Positions 35,143-46,138 of a DNA stretch of 50,309 nt are shown here, in pieces. Where the stretch lies: NCBI GenBank assembly GCA_021741905.1, contig JAIOWZ010000006.1, positions 1 through 50,309 of the forward strand, read 5' to 3'. The stretch's first letter is position 1. Each line of letters opens with the position of its first letter. The notes below the pieces were generated by a model. The model made no database searches. It was not told the DNA's origin and was given only the letters and a program-made list of their open reading frames with translations. This stretch comes from Candidatus Planktophila sp. (GTDB lineage: Bacteria > Actinomycetota > Actinomycetes > Nanopelagicales > Nanopelagicaceae). A program made the position numbers and the translations under genes.

Positions 35143-35970
35143 ATGAGAGCTCACTTCGGAGGCAGCAGCCGTAAGTCACTTGTGGCTTCACGGGTGTCAC
35201 TTGATGCTGCCGTCAAAGGCGCGGACGCAAATACTGCATCTGCTTTGAGCTCTGAGCTTTTCTTTGTCGCAGATGTACTCAGCTCAAATATTGCTGTGCG
35301 CCGGGCACTTACCGATCCATCTCGCGATGGCACAGCAAAGGCAGCATTTATCTCTGATCTACTAGGAAAGAAAATCGGCGCACTTGCACTTGGTTTAGTT
35401 ACCGAGCTTTCAAGCCTTCGCTGGTCATCACCAAAGGATCTTGTACTAGTCGTAGAACAGCTAGCAATTGAGGCAGAAGCATCAGCTGCCAATATCGCAG
35501 GCGAACTTGACCGTGTGGAAGATGAAATTTTCACAGCCGCAACTGCTTTTGCTGGTTCAGCAGAACTTCGCAAGGCGCTGACATCAGATGCTACGAATGC
35601 AAAGGCAACCTTAGTTGCCGACATTCTCAAGGGCGCATCTGGTTCGACTGTAAAGCTGGTTTCACAGATGGTTAATGCATGGAGAGGTCGCAGCATTGAG
35701 TCAGCATTTGCTGATTATCAGTGGGCACTTGCTGCACGTCGTAACCGCCTTATTGCACTGGTTCGGATTGCAGCACCACTGAGCCAAGCACAACTAGATC
35801 GCCTTAGAGCATCATTAACAAGCAAGGTTGGACAACCAGTTCGCATCAACATTGAAATAGACCCATCTGTTTTAGGTGGAGTTTCAGTGAAGTTCGCAGA
35901 TGAAATGGTTGATGGTTCAGTTTCAAATCGTTTGGCGGGGGCCGCACGCGCTCTTGCCGGAAGCAAATAA
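35143..35970 (+). CDS. atpH: ATP synthase subunit delta
   Basis: 275 residues, longer than the 177 of E. coli but the usual size in non-mycobacterial Actinobacteria. The C-terminal segment with VSQMVNAWRGRSIESAFADY and G-G-V-S-V-K-F-A-D-E-M-V-D-G-S-V-S-N-R-L is the OSCP family signature. It links F1 to the b stalk. Confidence 0.93.
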   Translation: MRAHFGGSSRKSLVASRVSLDAAVKGADANTASALSSELFFVADVLSSNIAVRRALTDPSRDGTAKAAFISDLLGKKIGALALGLVTELSSLRWSSPKDLVLVVEQLAIEAEASAANIAGELDRVEDEIFTAATAFAGSAELRKALTSDATNAKATLVADILKGASGSTVKLVSQMVNAWRGRSIESAFADYQWALAARRNRLIALVRIAAPLSQAQLDRLRASLTSKVGQPVRINIEIDPSVLGGVSVKFADEMVDGSVSNRLAGAARALAGSK

Positions 35971-35982
35971 AGGGAGAATCAC

Positions 35983-37623
35983 ATGGCAGACCTAAAGATC
36001 AATCCTGAAGAGATTCAGGGTGCCTTAGCGAATTTCGTTAAGTCATACGATCCAGGCGTTGCAGCTCGCGACGAAGTCGGAACCGTAAGCCAAGCAGGCG
36101 ACGGAATCGCACGTGTACAAGGGCTGCCATCGACGATGGCAAATGAGTTGTTGCAGTTTGAAAACGGCACACTCGGACTGGCACTCAACCTTGACGTCCG
36201 CGAAATCGGTACCGTTATTTTGGGTAGCACAACAGGAATTGAAGAGGGAACATCAGTACGTCGTACTGGTGAAATTCTTTCCGTTCCAGTCGGAGATGGT
36301 TTCTTAGGTCGCGTTGTTGACGCACTTGGTAATCCAATTGATGGCAAGGGTGAAATCAAAGCTGAAGCACGTCGTGCACTTGAACTCCAGGCTCCCTCTG
36401 TAGTTCAGCGCCAACCTGTTAAGGAGCCTCTTGCAACTGGTATCAAGGCGATCGATGCAATGACAGCAATTGGTCGCGGACAGCGCCAGCTCATCATTGG
36501 TGACCGCCAGACAGGTAAGACAGCAGTTGCAGTAGACACAATTATTAACCAGAAGGAAAACTGGAAATCTGGCGATAAGAAGAAGCAGGTTAAGTGTATT
36601 TATGTTGCTATTGGCCAAAAGGGTTCAACGATTGCTGCAGTAAAAGGCGCACTCGAAGAAGCTGGCGCAATGGAGTACACAACAATCGTTGCATCACCTG
36701 CATCAGATCCAGCAGGCTTTAAGTACCTATCTCCTTACACAGGTTCTGCAATTGGTCAGCACTGGATGTACAAGGGCGAGCATGTACTTATCGTGTTTGA
36801 TGATTTATCAAAGCAAGCTGAGGCATACCGTTCAGTCTCACTTTTACTTCGTCGTCCACCGGGTCGCGAAGCTTACCCAGGCGATGTTTTCTACTTGCAC
36901 TCACGTTTGCTAGAGCGTTGCGCAAAGCTTTCTGATGAATTAGGTGGCGGTTCAATGACCGGTTTGCCAATCATTGAAACAAAGGGAAATGACGTTTCTG
37001 CGTTCATTCCTACAAACGTAATTTCAATTACTGATGGTCAGGTCTTCTTCGAAACAGATTTGTTTAACGCCGGTGTTCGCCCAGCGATCAACGTAGGTGT
37101 ATCTGTTTCTCGCGTTGGTAGCTCAGCACAGACAAAGGCGATGAAGAAGATTGCTGGACGTTTGCGTCTTGACCTTGCTCAGTATCGCGAACTAGAAGCA
37201 TTTGCTGCTTTCGGTTCAGATCTTGATGCCGCATCAAAGGCTCAGCTTGAGCGTGGTGCACGCATGGTTGAACTTCTTAAGCAGGGTCAGTACTCACCAT
37301 ATTCATTGGAACGCCAGATCGTTTCAATCTGGGCTGGTACTACCGGAAAGCTTGATGATGTTGCAGTTGCAGATATCCGTCGCTTCGAATCAGAGCTTCT
37401 CGACTTTATTGCTCGCGAACGCAAGGAGATCAACACCGTTATCTCTGAGACTAAGCAGCTAGATGATGACACTATTGCAAAGATGGCTGAAGCAATTGAA
37501 GCTTTCAAGAAGCAGTTCAAGTCATCTGTAGCACACGCTCTTAATGAAGCTCCAGCTGAAGCCCTAGATGGGGAAAGTGCAGAGCAAATTACAAAGTTTG
37601 TGCCACCGGCGGTGAAGAAGTAA
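35983..37623 (+). CDS. atpA: ATP synthase subunit alpha
   Basis: 546 residues. P-loop G-D-R-Q-T-G-K-T near 170, and the C-terminal alpha fingerprint [17 protein letters not shown], near 365, with the Arg finger. Non-catalytic nucleotide subunit of F1. GGGAGA before ATG. Confidence 0.97.
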   Translation: MADLKINPEEIQGALANFVKSYDPGVAARDEVGTVSQAGDGIARVQGLPSTMANELLQFENGTLGLALNLDVREIGTVILGSTTGIEEGTSVRRTGEILSVPVGDGFLGRVVDALGNPIDGKGEIKAEARRALELQAPSVVQRQPVKEPLATGIKAIDAMTAIGRGQRQLIIGDRQTGKTAVAVDTIINQKENWKSGDKKKQVKCIYVAIGQKGSTIAAVKGALEEAGAMEYTTIVASPASDPAGFKYLSPYTGSAIGQHWMYKGEHVLIVFDDLSKQAEAYRSVSLLLRRPPGREAYPGDVFYLHSRLLERCAKLSDELGGGSMTGLPIIETKGNDVSAFIPTNVISITDGQVFFETDLFNAGVRPAINVGVSVSRVGSSAQTKAMKKIAGRLRLDLAQYRELEAFAAFGSDLDAASKAQLERGARMVELLKQGQYSPYSLERQIVSIWAGTTGKLDDVAVADIRRFESELLDFIARERKEINTVISETKQLDDDTIAKMAEAIEAFKKQFKSSVAHALNEAPAEALDGESAEQITKFVPPAVKK

Positions 37624-37626
37624 CTC

Positions 37627-39968
<2,342 letters not shown>

Positions 39969-39971
39969 AAC

Positions 39972-40223
39972 ATGACACTTAGAGTCGAACTCGTATCTCC
40001 AACTGAGCGCGTATGGTCGGGGGAAGCTACATCAGTTTCTGCACGCACCATCGAAGGTGACATCGGTGTTCTCACCGATCACTCACCGCTCTTTGGAGTA
40101 CTTGTCGACGGTCAGGTTGTTATCCATGGAACAAATGGGGAGAACAAAGAGTTCAATGTTTCAGGTGGCTTCTTATCTGTTTCAAATAACCGCGTATCAA
40201 TTCTTACTGAATCGATTAAATAA
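39972..40223 (+). CDS. atpC: ATP synthase subunit epsilon, lacking the C-terminal helical domain
   Basis: 83 residues. The N-terminal beta sandwich is present (MTLRVELVSPTERVWSGEA, then G-D-I-G-V-L-T-D-H-S-P-L and G-G-F-L-S-V-S-N-N-R-V-S-I-L-T-E), but it ends right after, with none of the two C-terminal helices that bring other epsilon subunits to 120-140 residues and that inhibit ATP hydrolysis. There is no sign of a frameshift: only two bases separate its stop from the murA stop on the other strand. The remaining part is the one needed for coupling and assembly with gamma. Confidence 0.94.
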   Translation: MTLRVELVSPTERVWSGEATSVSARTIEGDIGVLTDHSPLFGVLVDGQVVIHGTNGENKEFNVSGGFLSVSNNRVSILTESIK

Positions 40224-40225
40224 AA

Positions 40226-41485
40226 CTATTCTCTAGTTACTTGAGCACCGAGGCTTTGTAACTGCTCGGCAAAGTTTGGATAACCGCGATCTACGTGGAA
40301 CCCTTGATCCACAGTGGTTTCACCCTCAGCAACTAAAGCAGCCAAGATCAATCCAGCACCAGCACGGATGTCGTGAGCTTCAACTGGGGCACCAGATAGT
40401 TCTTCGACACCGGTAATTGAGGCGTGATGTCCATCAACGCTTATTTGAGCGCCCAATCTGCTCAATTCGTTGACGAACATGAAGCGGGATTCAAAAACAT
40501 TTTCCGTAACTAAGGAATGCCCGTCAGCAACTGCGTTCAGGGCAATAACCATAGGAAGTAAGTCTGTTGGAAATCCTGGGTAGGGAAGTGTTGCCACATC
40601 AATTGCTTGTGGACGCACATCCATTTTTACACGTATTCCATCTGCAGTTGATGTGATGATTGCACCTGCTGACGCTAATTTTTCTAAAGGAAGTTCTAAA
40701 TGTTCTGGTCGGGCCCCATGGATGGTGATATCTCCACGGGTCATCGCAGCAGCAAATGCCCATGTCCCAGTGATGATGCGATCGGTAATCGTTGTGTGAT
40801 CCGTTGAGTGCATTACTTCAACACCAGTGATTGTGATCAGTGGTGAACCAAGCCCTTCAATCTTTGCGCCCATAGAGATTAGAAATTCACCAAGATCAAC
40901 GATGTCTGGTTCACGAGCAGCGTTTTCAATTGTTGTTACACCTTTTGCTAATACCGCCGCCGTCATGATGTTTTCAGTTGCGCCAACGCTTGGAAAATCT
41001 AACTCAACTGGTGCTCCTATTAATCCATTAGGAGCTTCAGCAATTACATAACCATGTTCGATATGGGCTTTTGCACCTAGTGCTTCAAGACCTTTGATGT
41101 GAAAATCTAAACCACGGGAGCCGATTGCATCGCCGCCAGGGAGAGCAACATCTGCCTGGCCAACACGGGCAACTAGTGGACCCAAAACATTAATCGAGGC
41201 ACGCATCTTTCGAACTAAGTCGTAATCTGCGCGGTGTGTTGGCTCTTGTGGAACTGTGATTGTGACCGTGTCTGCGCCGCGATTCACCGTGCAACCGAGA
41301 CGTGTTAAAAGATCGGCCATGATGTCAACATCGGCAATGTCTGGAACATTACAGATAGTTGAGGTGCCGGTGGCTAGCAATGAGGCTGCCATAAGCTTTA
41401 AAACTGAGTTTTTGGCACCTGTTACCGATACTTCTCCGCGCAGGGAGGTTCCGCCAACTATGCGGAAGCGATCGTGGGATGCCAT
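40226..41485 (-). CDS. murA: UDP-N-acetylglucosamine 1-carboxyvinyltransferase with Asp at the fosfomycin-target site
   Basis: 419 residues. First committed step of peptidoglycan synthesis: enolpyruvyl transfer from PEP to UDP-GlcNAc. The segment [11 protein letters not shown] has Asp119 where E. coli has Cys115, the residue alkylated by fosfomycin; the Asp form is known from M. tuberculosis and is active but resistant. N-terminal K-N-S (TGAKNSVLK) and R-x-S region ([15 protein letters not shown]) are normal. Leaderless promoter TAGACT. Confidence 0.97.
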   Translation of the reverse strand: MASHDRFRIVGGTSLRGEVSVTGAKNSVLKLMAASLLATGTSTICNVPDIADVDIMADLLTRLGCTVNRGADTVTITVPQEPTHRADYDLVRKMRASINVLGPLVARVGQADVALPGGDAIGSRGLDFHIKGLEALGAKAHIEHGYVIAEAPNGLIGAPVELDFPSVGATENIMTAAVLAKGVTTIENAAREPDIVDLGEFLISMGAKIEGLGSPLITITGVEVMHSTDHTTITDRIITGTWAFAAAMTRGDITIHGARPEHLELPLEKLASAGAIITSTADGIRVKMDVRPQAIDVATLPYPGFPTDLLPMVIALNAVADGHSLVTENVFESRFMFVNELSRLGAQISVDGHHASITGVEELSGAPVEAHDIRAGAGLILAALVAEGETTVDQGFHVDRGYPNFAEQLQSLGAQVTRE

Positions 41486-41491
41486 GACGGC

Positions 41492-41507
41492 AGTCTACTT
41501 ATAGGCT
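41492..41507. promoter_or_regulatory. Back-to-back -10 elements of murA and the adenosyltransferase gene
   Basis: TAGACT on the minus strand (41492-41497) lies six bases before the murA ATG, and TAGGCT on the plus strand (41502-41507) lies six bases before the adenosyltransferase ATG. The whole intergenic gap is 28 bases, so the -35 regions of each promoter must lie inside the other gene. Confidence 0.55.
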
Positions 41508-41513
41508 AGGGAC

Positions 41514-42086
41514 ATGGTTAATTTAACGCGTATTTACACAAAGACTGGCGATGACGGAACTACTTCTCTGGGGGATATGAGTCGTACATCCAAGAATGAC
41601 CCTCGCCTTGAAGCCTATGCCACAGTTGATGAAGCTAACTCAGCTATCGGTGTTGTGCTCTCAACCGATGCATTAGCTGATGAGGTTCGTGCATTGTTAG
41701 TGCGTATTCAAAATGATTTGTTTGATGTTGGCGCAGATCTGTGCACGCCAGTGGTTGACTCACCTGCTTTTGAACCTCTTCGTGTTTTGGAATCTCAAGT
41801 TACATACTTAGAAGAGCAAATTGATCTGTATAACGCCGATCTTGAATCTTTGCGTTCATTTGTATTGCCTTCAGGAACTCCAGCGGCTGCACACCTACAT
41901 GTTGCACGAACCGTTGTCCGTCGCGCCGAGCGTTGCACATGGGCTGCAATTCACGCATTTGGTGGTGGAGTTAATCCATTGACTGCAAAGTATTTGAATC
42001 GCTGCTCAGATCTTCTCTTTGTGCTTGCGCGTTACGCAAACAAAGAGATCGGTGATCAGCTGTGGGTTCCAGGAGCTAACCGCTAA
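41514..42086 (+). CDS. Cob(I)alamin adenosyltransferase (PduO/ATR type)
   Basis: 190 residues. N-terminal Y-T-K-T-G-D-D-G-T-T-S-L-G (ATP binding) and the D-E-A-N-S-A-I-G helix, then R-T-V-V-R-R-A-E-R and the C-terminal Y-L-N-R-C-S-D-L-L-F-V-L-A-R are the PduO family marks. It makes adenosylcobalamin from ATP and cob(I)alamin. Neighbour of murA as in mycobacteria. Its stop overlaps the stop of the convergent gene. Confidence 0.95.
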   Translation: MVNLTRIYTKTGDDGTTSLGDMSRTSKNDPRLEAYATVDEANSAIGVVLSTDALADEVRALLVRIQNDLFDVGADLCTPVVDSPAFEPLRVLESQVTYLEEQIDLYNADLESLRSFVLPSGTPAAAHLHVARTVVRRAERCTWAAIHAFGGGVNPLTAKYLNRCSDLLFVLARYANKEIGDQLWVPGANR

Positions 42087-42664
42087 GGAGCAAGTGTGTA
42101 TGTGGTTCCGGGAACTTCTTCAGCCGGAACATCTTTTCTACAAGATGCTTTAATGTTTGAAACAAAGTGACGCAATTCAATCGCTTCACCGCTAATGATC
42201 AGGATTGTTGAGTATTTTTGCGCGCCTGTTTCACCAATAGTTGTTCGAACAGTTCCAAAGACTTTTAAAGTTTTGTCATCTACGGAAGTTGCCCCCTTAA
42301 TATTGGCTGTAATAACCCACCAGGTGCAACCCGTCAGCGAAGAAACTTGAACCGCGCCACACGAATATTTCTCACAGACCGGAACACCATCAACTGTCTT
42401 AGCTAAGGCTCTAGTTAAATTCTTGTCATTAGAAGCCAAACCTACGAGCTCTTTTGCGGTCGGAATCTTCACAAAGACGTTTCCATCTTTGCTCTTAGTA
42501 AATCCTTTGGGTGGCCAGGCTGGCGAAGGTGATGGAGTTAATGTTGGCTTAGCTTTAGCCAACGAGGTCACGGATGCAGCGCCAGCTGGTGGCATGCATA
42601 CTAATAGCGCTAGGAGTAGCGCAAAAATCCTCTTAATCTCGATCCCACTTAAATTTGCGAACAC
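42083..42664 (-). CDS. Secreted protein of unknown function
   Basis: 193 residues from a GTG that overlaps the permease gene by 32 bases. Signal peptide about 1-29 (basic KR, core IFALLLALLVCMP, small residues AGAA). After a Pro/Ser linker (40-55) there is one globular region with Cys residues in V-P-V-C-E-K-Y-S-C, G-C-T-W-W and A-S-C-R-K; four cysteines suggest two disulphides. A later start inside the signal peptide is less likely. Co-transcribed with the exporter upstream, but no link in function can be shown. Confidence 0.7.
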   Translation of the reverse strand: MFANLSGIEIKRIFALLLALLVCMPPAGAASVTSLAKAKPTLTPSPSPAWPPKGFTKSKDGNVFVKIPTAKELVGLASNDKNLTRALAKTVDGVPVCEKYSCGAVQVSSLTGCTWWVITANIKGATSVDDKTLKVFGTVRTTIGETGAQKYSTILIISGEAIELRHFVSNIKASCRKDVPAEEVPGTTYTLAP

Positions 42665-43427
42665 TAAAGAAGATTCCTATAGCCAGCCACACCAAAAGAA
42701 TCACAGCGGTTTTACCAGTTTCCCAATCCTTGGCAACTTCTTGGCTAGCAAAAGAATCTGGCAGGAATACTGAACGCATACCTTGCGTTAACCACTTCAA
42801 TGGAAATATCGCGGCAACGTGTTGCATCCATGAAGGCAGTTGTGTAAAGACAAAGAAAACACCACTAAAAAATTGCAAAATGATAACTATTGGAGAAACG
42901 ACCGCTGATGCTCCCCGTCCACTCTTTGGGACAATTGAGAATGCTATTCCAAGGGCGGTCGAGCAAGCGCTTCCCAATAGAACCAACCATGTGAATGTAA
43001 TCCACTTATTGATGTCAGTTGGTAGATCCACGCCAAAGAACAAAATTCCAAATCCCAGAAGTAAGAGAATCTGAATCACCATGCTTACAAATATCAGAAT
43101 CGACTTACCAATGAAATAACTAGAAGCTGGCATCGGTGTACCGCGAAGGCGCTTAAGCGCGCCAAAGTCACGTTCTAAAGGAATAGTGATCGCAAGTGCT
43201 TGAAAACCTGTATTTACTAGACCTGAGGCGATCATTCCGGCAAGGAAGTATTGTGAAAAAGTCACACCTGGTGCGATCGTGTCTTTGAATACGGAACCAA
43301 AAATAGCGAGCAAAATAACAGGGAAAAGTAATGTGAATACAACAGATTCTCGTTGGCGTGCGAATTGTCGGATCTCTAAGCCTCCGCGGCGAATACCTAA
43401 TGAAAGCGCGCTAGGAATTTTATTCAT
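42633..43427 (-). CDS. ABC-2 type transporter permease
   Basis: 264 residues from the ATG at 43425-43427 (MNKIPSALSLG), with GGGGAAA before it; a TTG four codons upstream is possible. Six predicted helices and the ABC-2 pattern: F-A-R-Q-R-E near the N-terminus, L-K-R-L-R-G-T-P-M-P-A-S-S-Y-F, the mid P-I-V-I-I-L-Q-F-F-S-G-V-F-F and P-L-K-W-L-T-Q-G-M-R near the end. Its start overlaps the ATPase stop by eight bases. Likely a drug or lipid exporter; substrate unknown. Confidence 0.9.
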   Translation of the reverse strand: MNKIPSALSLGIRRGGLEIRQFARQRESVVFTLLFPVILLAIFGSVFKDTIAPGVTFSQYFLAGMIASGLVNTGFQALAITIPLERDFGALKRLRGTPMPASSYFIGKSILIFVSMVIQILLLLGFGILFFGVDLPTDINKWITFTWLVLLGSACSTALGIAFSIVPKSGRGASAVVSPIVIILQFFSGVFFVFTQLPSWMQHVAAIFPLKWLTQGMRSVFLPDSFASQEVAKDWETGKTAVILLVWLAIGIFFSVRKFKWDRD

Positions 43428-44271
43428 GGGTTTCCCCAATCATTTCAAGATAGATATCTTCAAGTGAGGGTCTGGAAACAACTAACTCAGGAACCTCACC
43501 TCCAAAGAGTGATGATAATTTTGAAACCAGTGCGGTTGGGTTATCTGAACGTTCAGATTTGACTGTGTCCCCATCGCGCCATGTAACAGTTGCCTGCGAA
43601 GTGGCACGACCACCTAATTCGGCAGGGGTTGAAACTTCGATGATTACACCGTTATTAATCACCGCTACGCGATCTGCCAATGCTTCAGCTTCATCTAAAT
43701 AATGGGTAGTGAGCAAGATTGTGGTTCCATCACTGCGCAGCTTCTGGATTAAGGCCCAGAATGATCTACGAGCCTCAGGGTCAAAACCAGTGGTTGGTTC
43801 ATCCAAGAATAAAAGTTCTGGGTTTCCAACGATTCCGAGTGCAACATCTAATCGACGGCGCTGCCCACCTGAAAGGGTGCGAATCAATGCACTCTCTTTT
43901 TCAACTAAGCCCACCGCGTAGATGACTTCATCTACTTTACGAGGATTGGAGTAATACCCGCTGAAGTGTTCAATAGTTTCTAGGACTGTTAGATCGCCAG
44001 CATCTGCCGAGCTTTGCAAGACTATGCCGATTCGATTTCGCCACTCACGAGATTGATGTCCACGGCTTTGAGGGTCAAAGCCCAGCACTGAGACGGTTCC
44101 GGCATCCCTAGTTCTAAATCCTTCAAGGATTTCTACAGTAGTAGTTTTGCCAGCACCGTTTGGACCTAATAGGGAAAAAATCTCACCTTGCGCGATTTCA
44201 AGATCGACTCCACGTACAGCGTGAACATCGCCATAGCTTTTCTTGAGGCCTTTTACTTCGATGAAGCTCAT
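43420..44271 (-). CDS. ABC-2 type transporter ATPase
   Basis: 283 residues. Walker A G-P-N-G-A-G-K-T-T, signature L-S-G-G-Q-R-R-R-L, Walker B L-L-F-L-D-E-P-T and H-switch T-T-H-Y-L-D-E. The C-terminal 60 residues have the DrrA/CcmA-like extension (V-S-R-P-S-L-E-D-I-Y-L-E-M). First gene of the exporter unit; leaderless promoter TAAAGT. Confidence 0.94.
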   Translation of the reverse strand: MSFIEVKGLKKSYGDVHAVRGVDLEIAQGEIFSLLGPNGAGKTTTVEILEGFRTRDAGTVSVLGFDPQSRGHQSREWRNRIGIVLQSSADAGDLTVLETIEHFSGYYSNPRKVDEVIYAVGLVEKESALIRTLSGGQRRRLDVALGIVGNPELLFLDEPTTGFDPEARRSFWALIQKLRSDGTTILLTTHYLDEAEALADRVAVINNGVIIEVSTPAELGGRATSQATVTWRDGDTVKSERSDNPTALVSKLSSLFGGEVPELVVSRPSLEDIYLEMIGETHE

Positions 44272-44277
44272 GTGGCT

Positions 44278-44283
44278 ACTTTA
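44278..44283 (-). promoter_or_regulatory. -10 element TAAAGT of the ABC exporter genes
   Basis: TAAAGT on the minus strand, six bases before the ATG at 44271. Confidence 0.45.
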
Positions 44284-44301
44284 CTATGCGAAAATACACC
44301 T

Positions 44302-44619
44302 GTGAGCCCGCGTAGAAACTACCCCAAGAAGCGGGTTAAGCCTGAAGAGCCTCGGGAAATCAATATCGCATCGACAGGTGAGAGCACAGAGGAACACAGT
44401 GATGGCACTTATATTGTGCGCAGATTAACTGGATCTGGTTCTACAAAGCCCTATCGCTGCCCAGGATGCGATCAATTGATTCCTCTAGCAACTCCACATG
44501 TTGTTGCTTGGCTTGAATACGATGAAGATGGCCGGCGCCATTGGCACACTGCTTGCTGGGCAAAGAAAAATAAGAGACGTCCTAATACAGAACGTACTCG
44601 CAACGCACCTCGTTTTTAA
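44302..44619 (+). CDS. Small putative zinc-binding protein
   Basis: 105 residues from GTG 44302 (MSPRRNYPKKRVKPEEP); a longer frame upstream runs through the divergent promoter and is rejected. After a basic, probably disordered start, there is a Cys/His cluster, C-P-G-C-D-Q, T-P-H-V and H-W-H-T-A-C-W, spaced as in a small zinc ribbon. Homologues in Streptomyces carry the name 'ATP/GTP-binding protein' without proof. The C-terminus is basic (KKNKRRPNTERTRN). Nucleic acid binding is a guess. Its TAA overlaps the aldehyde dehydrogenase stop. Confidence 0.8.
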   Translation: MSPRRNYPKKRVKPEEPREINIASTGESTEEHSDGTYIVRRLTGSGSTKPYRCPGCDQLIPLATPHVVAWLEYDEDGRRHWHTACWAKKNKRRPNTERTRNAPRF

Positions 44620-46100
44620 CCTAGCCGACCTTTTAATATTTTTGTAGCTTTTATAACAAGCTTGTCATCTTTAGCACGACGTTTAAAACTTAAGAAATGT
44701 AGCGGGATATTAAATCGCGTACGAACAACGGTGCGTGGATATGTGTATTCAAGTAATCCTTCGGGGCCATGCACGCGTCCATAGCCACTGTCTTTTACTC
44801 CGCCAAATGGCACTGATGGGATTGCCGCAAAAGAAAATGTTGAGTTAATTGCAACCATTCCGCAGTGCAGTTGTGAAGCAATTTTCTTACCTTGGCGCTT
44901 GGACCAGATGTTTGCTCCTAAACCGTATCTAGTTGCATTTGAAAGTTCTATTGCCTCTTCCATATCTGCGACTCGGTTGATAATAATTATTGGTCCAAAT
45001 GTTTCCTCACGGACTGCAGCAGATGATTCAGGGACATCCACTAAAATTATAGGTTGGACAAATGGTGCTTGCACCGATTTCAAAGATCCATAGGCAAATT
45101 GCCCACCATCTTTAATGGCGGCCCTAATATGAGATGAAATAACAGAAATCTGTGATGGCATTGTTGCCGGACCATAATTTCCATCACCTGGCGCACCAGC
45201 ATGAATTGTGCCTGCAAGAGCAACAGCCTTTGCAATAAAGGAATCAGCCACTTTTTCATCAACATATACGCGCTCTGCTCCGATACAGGATTGGCCGGCA
45301 TTGGCCATAGCAGACCAGATAGTGGCATCAACTGCGCGATCTACATTGGCATCTGAGGCAACAATGACTGGATCTTTTCCGCCGCATTCGGCAACTATCG
45401 GCGTTAAGTTAATTGCACATGCTGCAGCGACTAATTTAGCGGTCCGAGTTGAGCCAGTGAAGGACAACTTATCTACTCCACTAAGACACAAAGCATTACC
45501 CGTCTCTGCTAAACCAGTGATGGTCGTAAAGATGTCTGCAAAGGGTGCAACGGAGTTAAAACTCTCTTCCAACCAAACACCAACACCCGGTGTGTATTCA
45601 CTTGGCTTAAATACAACGGTGTTTCCCGTAGCTAATGCATATGCAATTGATCCAACAGGGGTAAAGATTGGATAGTTCCAAGGTCCGATGACCCCTACAA
45701 CTCCAAGTGGTGAGCGTTCAACTGATGCTGACATGTTGGCCATTAACGCACCTGGGGCACGGTAAGAAACACGCACAACATCTTCTGCATGTCTGGCAGC
45801 CCAGCCGATATGGCTTACCGCCATTGAAACTTCAAGCTTTGCATCACTCATTGGCTTACCTGTTTCGAGCGAAACAAGTGTGGCGATCTGATCTATATTG
45901 TTAATAATGTATGTGCTCCAGGATAACAAGACCTTCTTACGTCCCGGAAAGCCCAAATTTACCCATGCAGTACTGGCATGGCGAGCATGAGAAACGATTT
46001 CAGAAACCTGCTTAGCTGAATAAATTGGAAATGAACCAACGGGCTCACCAGTTACGGGATTGTGTGAATTGAAAGCTTTAGCAGATCTTGAAGTGGCCAT
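44616..46100 (-). CDS. Aldehyde dehydrogenase (succinate-semialdehyde type)
   Basis: 494 residues, NAD(P)-dependent ALDH family. Catalytic Cys in N-A-G-Q-S-C-I-G and Glu in V-A-E-C-G-G-K-D-P; cofactor loop G-P-W-N-Y-P and F-T-G-S-T-R-T-A. The C-terminal F-G-G-V-K-D-S-G-Y-G-R closes the channel. The closest general type is succinate-semialdehyde or coniferyl aldehyde dehydrogenase; substrate is open. No partner transaminase lies next to it. Leaderless promoter TAGGCT. Confidence 0.92.
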   Translation of the reverse strand: MATSRSAKAFNSHNPVTGEPVGSFPIYSAKQVSEIVSHARHASTAWVNLGFPGRKKVLLSWSTYIINNIDQIATLVSLETGKPMSDAKLEVSMAVSHIGWAARHAEDVVRVSYRAPGALMANMSASVERSPLGVVGVIGPWNYPIFTPVGSIAYALATGNTVVFKPSEYTPGVGVWLEESFNSVAPFADIFTTITGLAETGNALCLSGVDKLSFTGSTRTAKLVAAACAINLTPIVAECGGKDPVIVASDANVDRAVDATIWSAMANAGQSCIGAERVYVDEKVADSFIAKAVALAGTIHAGAPGDGNYGPATMPSQISVISSHIRAAIKDGGQFAYGSLKSVQAPFVQPIILVDVPESSAAVREETFGPIIIINRVADMEEAIELSNATRYGLGANIWSKRQGKKIASQLHCGMVAINSTFSFAAIPSVPFGGVKDSGYGRVHGPEGLLEYTYPRTVVRTRFNIPLHFLSFKRRAKDDKLVIKATKILKGRLG

Positions 46101-46107
46101 GTGAAGA

Positions 46108-46131
46108 AGCCTAGTCGGGTATAGATAGGAT
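46108..46131. promoter_or_regulatory. Divergent -10 elements of the aldehyde dehydrogenase and hydrolase genes
   Basis: TAGGCT on the minus strand (46108-46113) is seven bases before the dehydrogenase ATG, and TAGGAT on the plus strand (46126-46131) is seven bases before the hydrolase ATG. The gap is only 38 bases, the same face-to-face layout as murA. Confidence 0.5.
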
Positions 46132-46138
46132 TTGAAGC

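Noticed and set aside
44188..44301. Upstream extension of the zinc-protein frame
   Set aside because: It lies inside the ABC ATPase gene and divergent promoter; the GTG at 44302 begins the recognisable protein.
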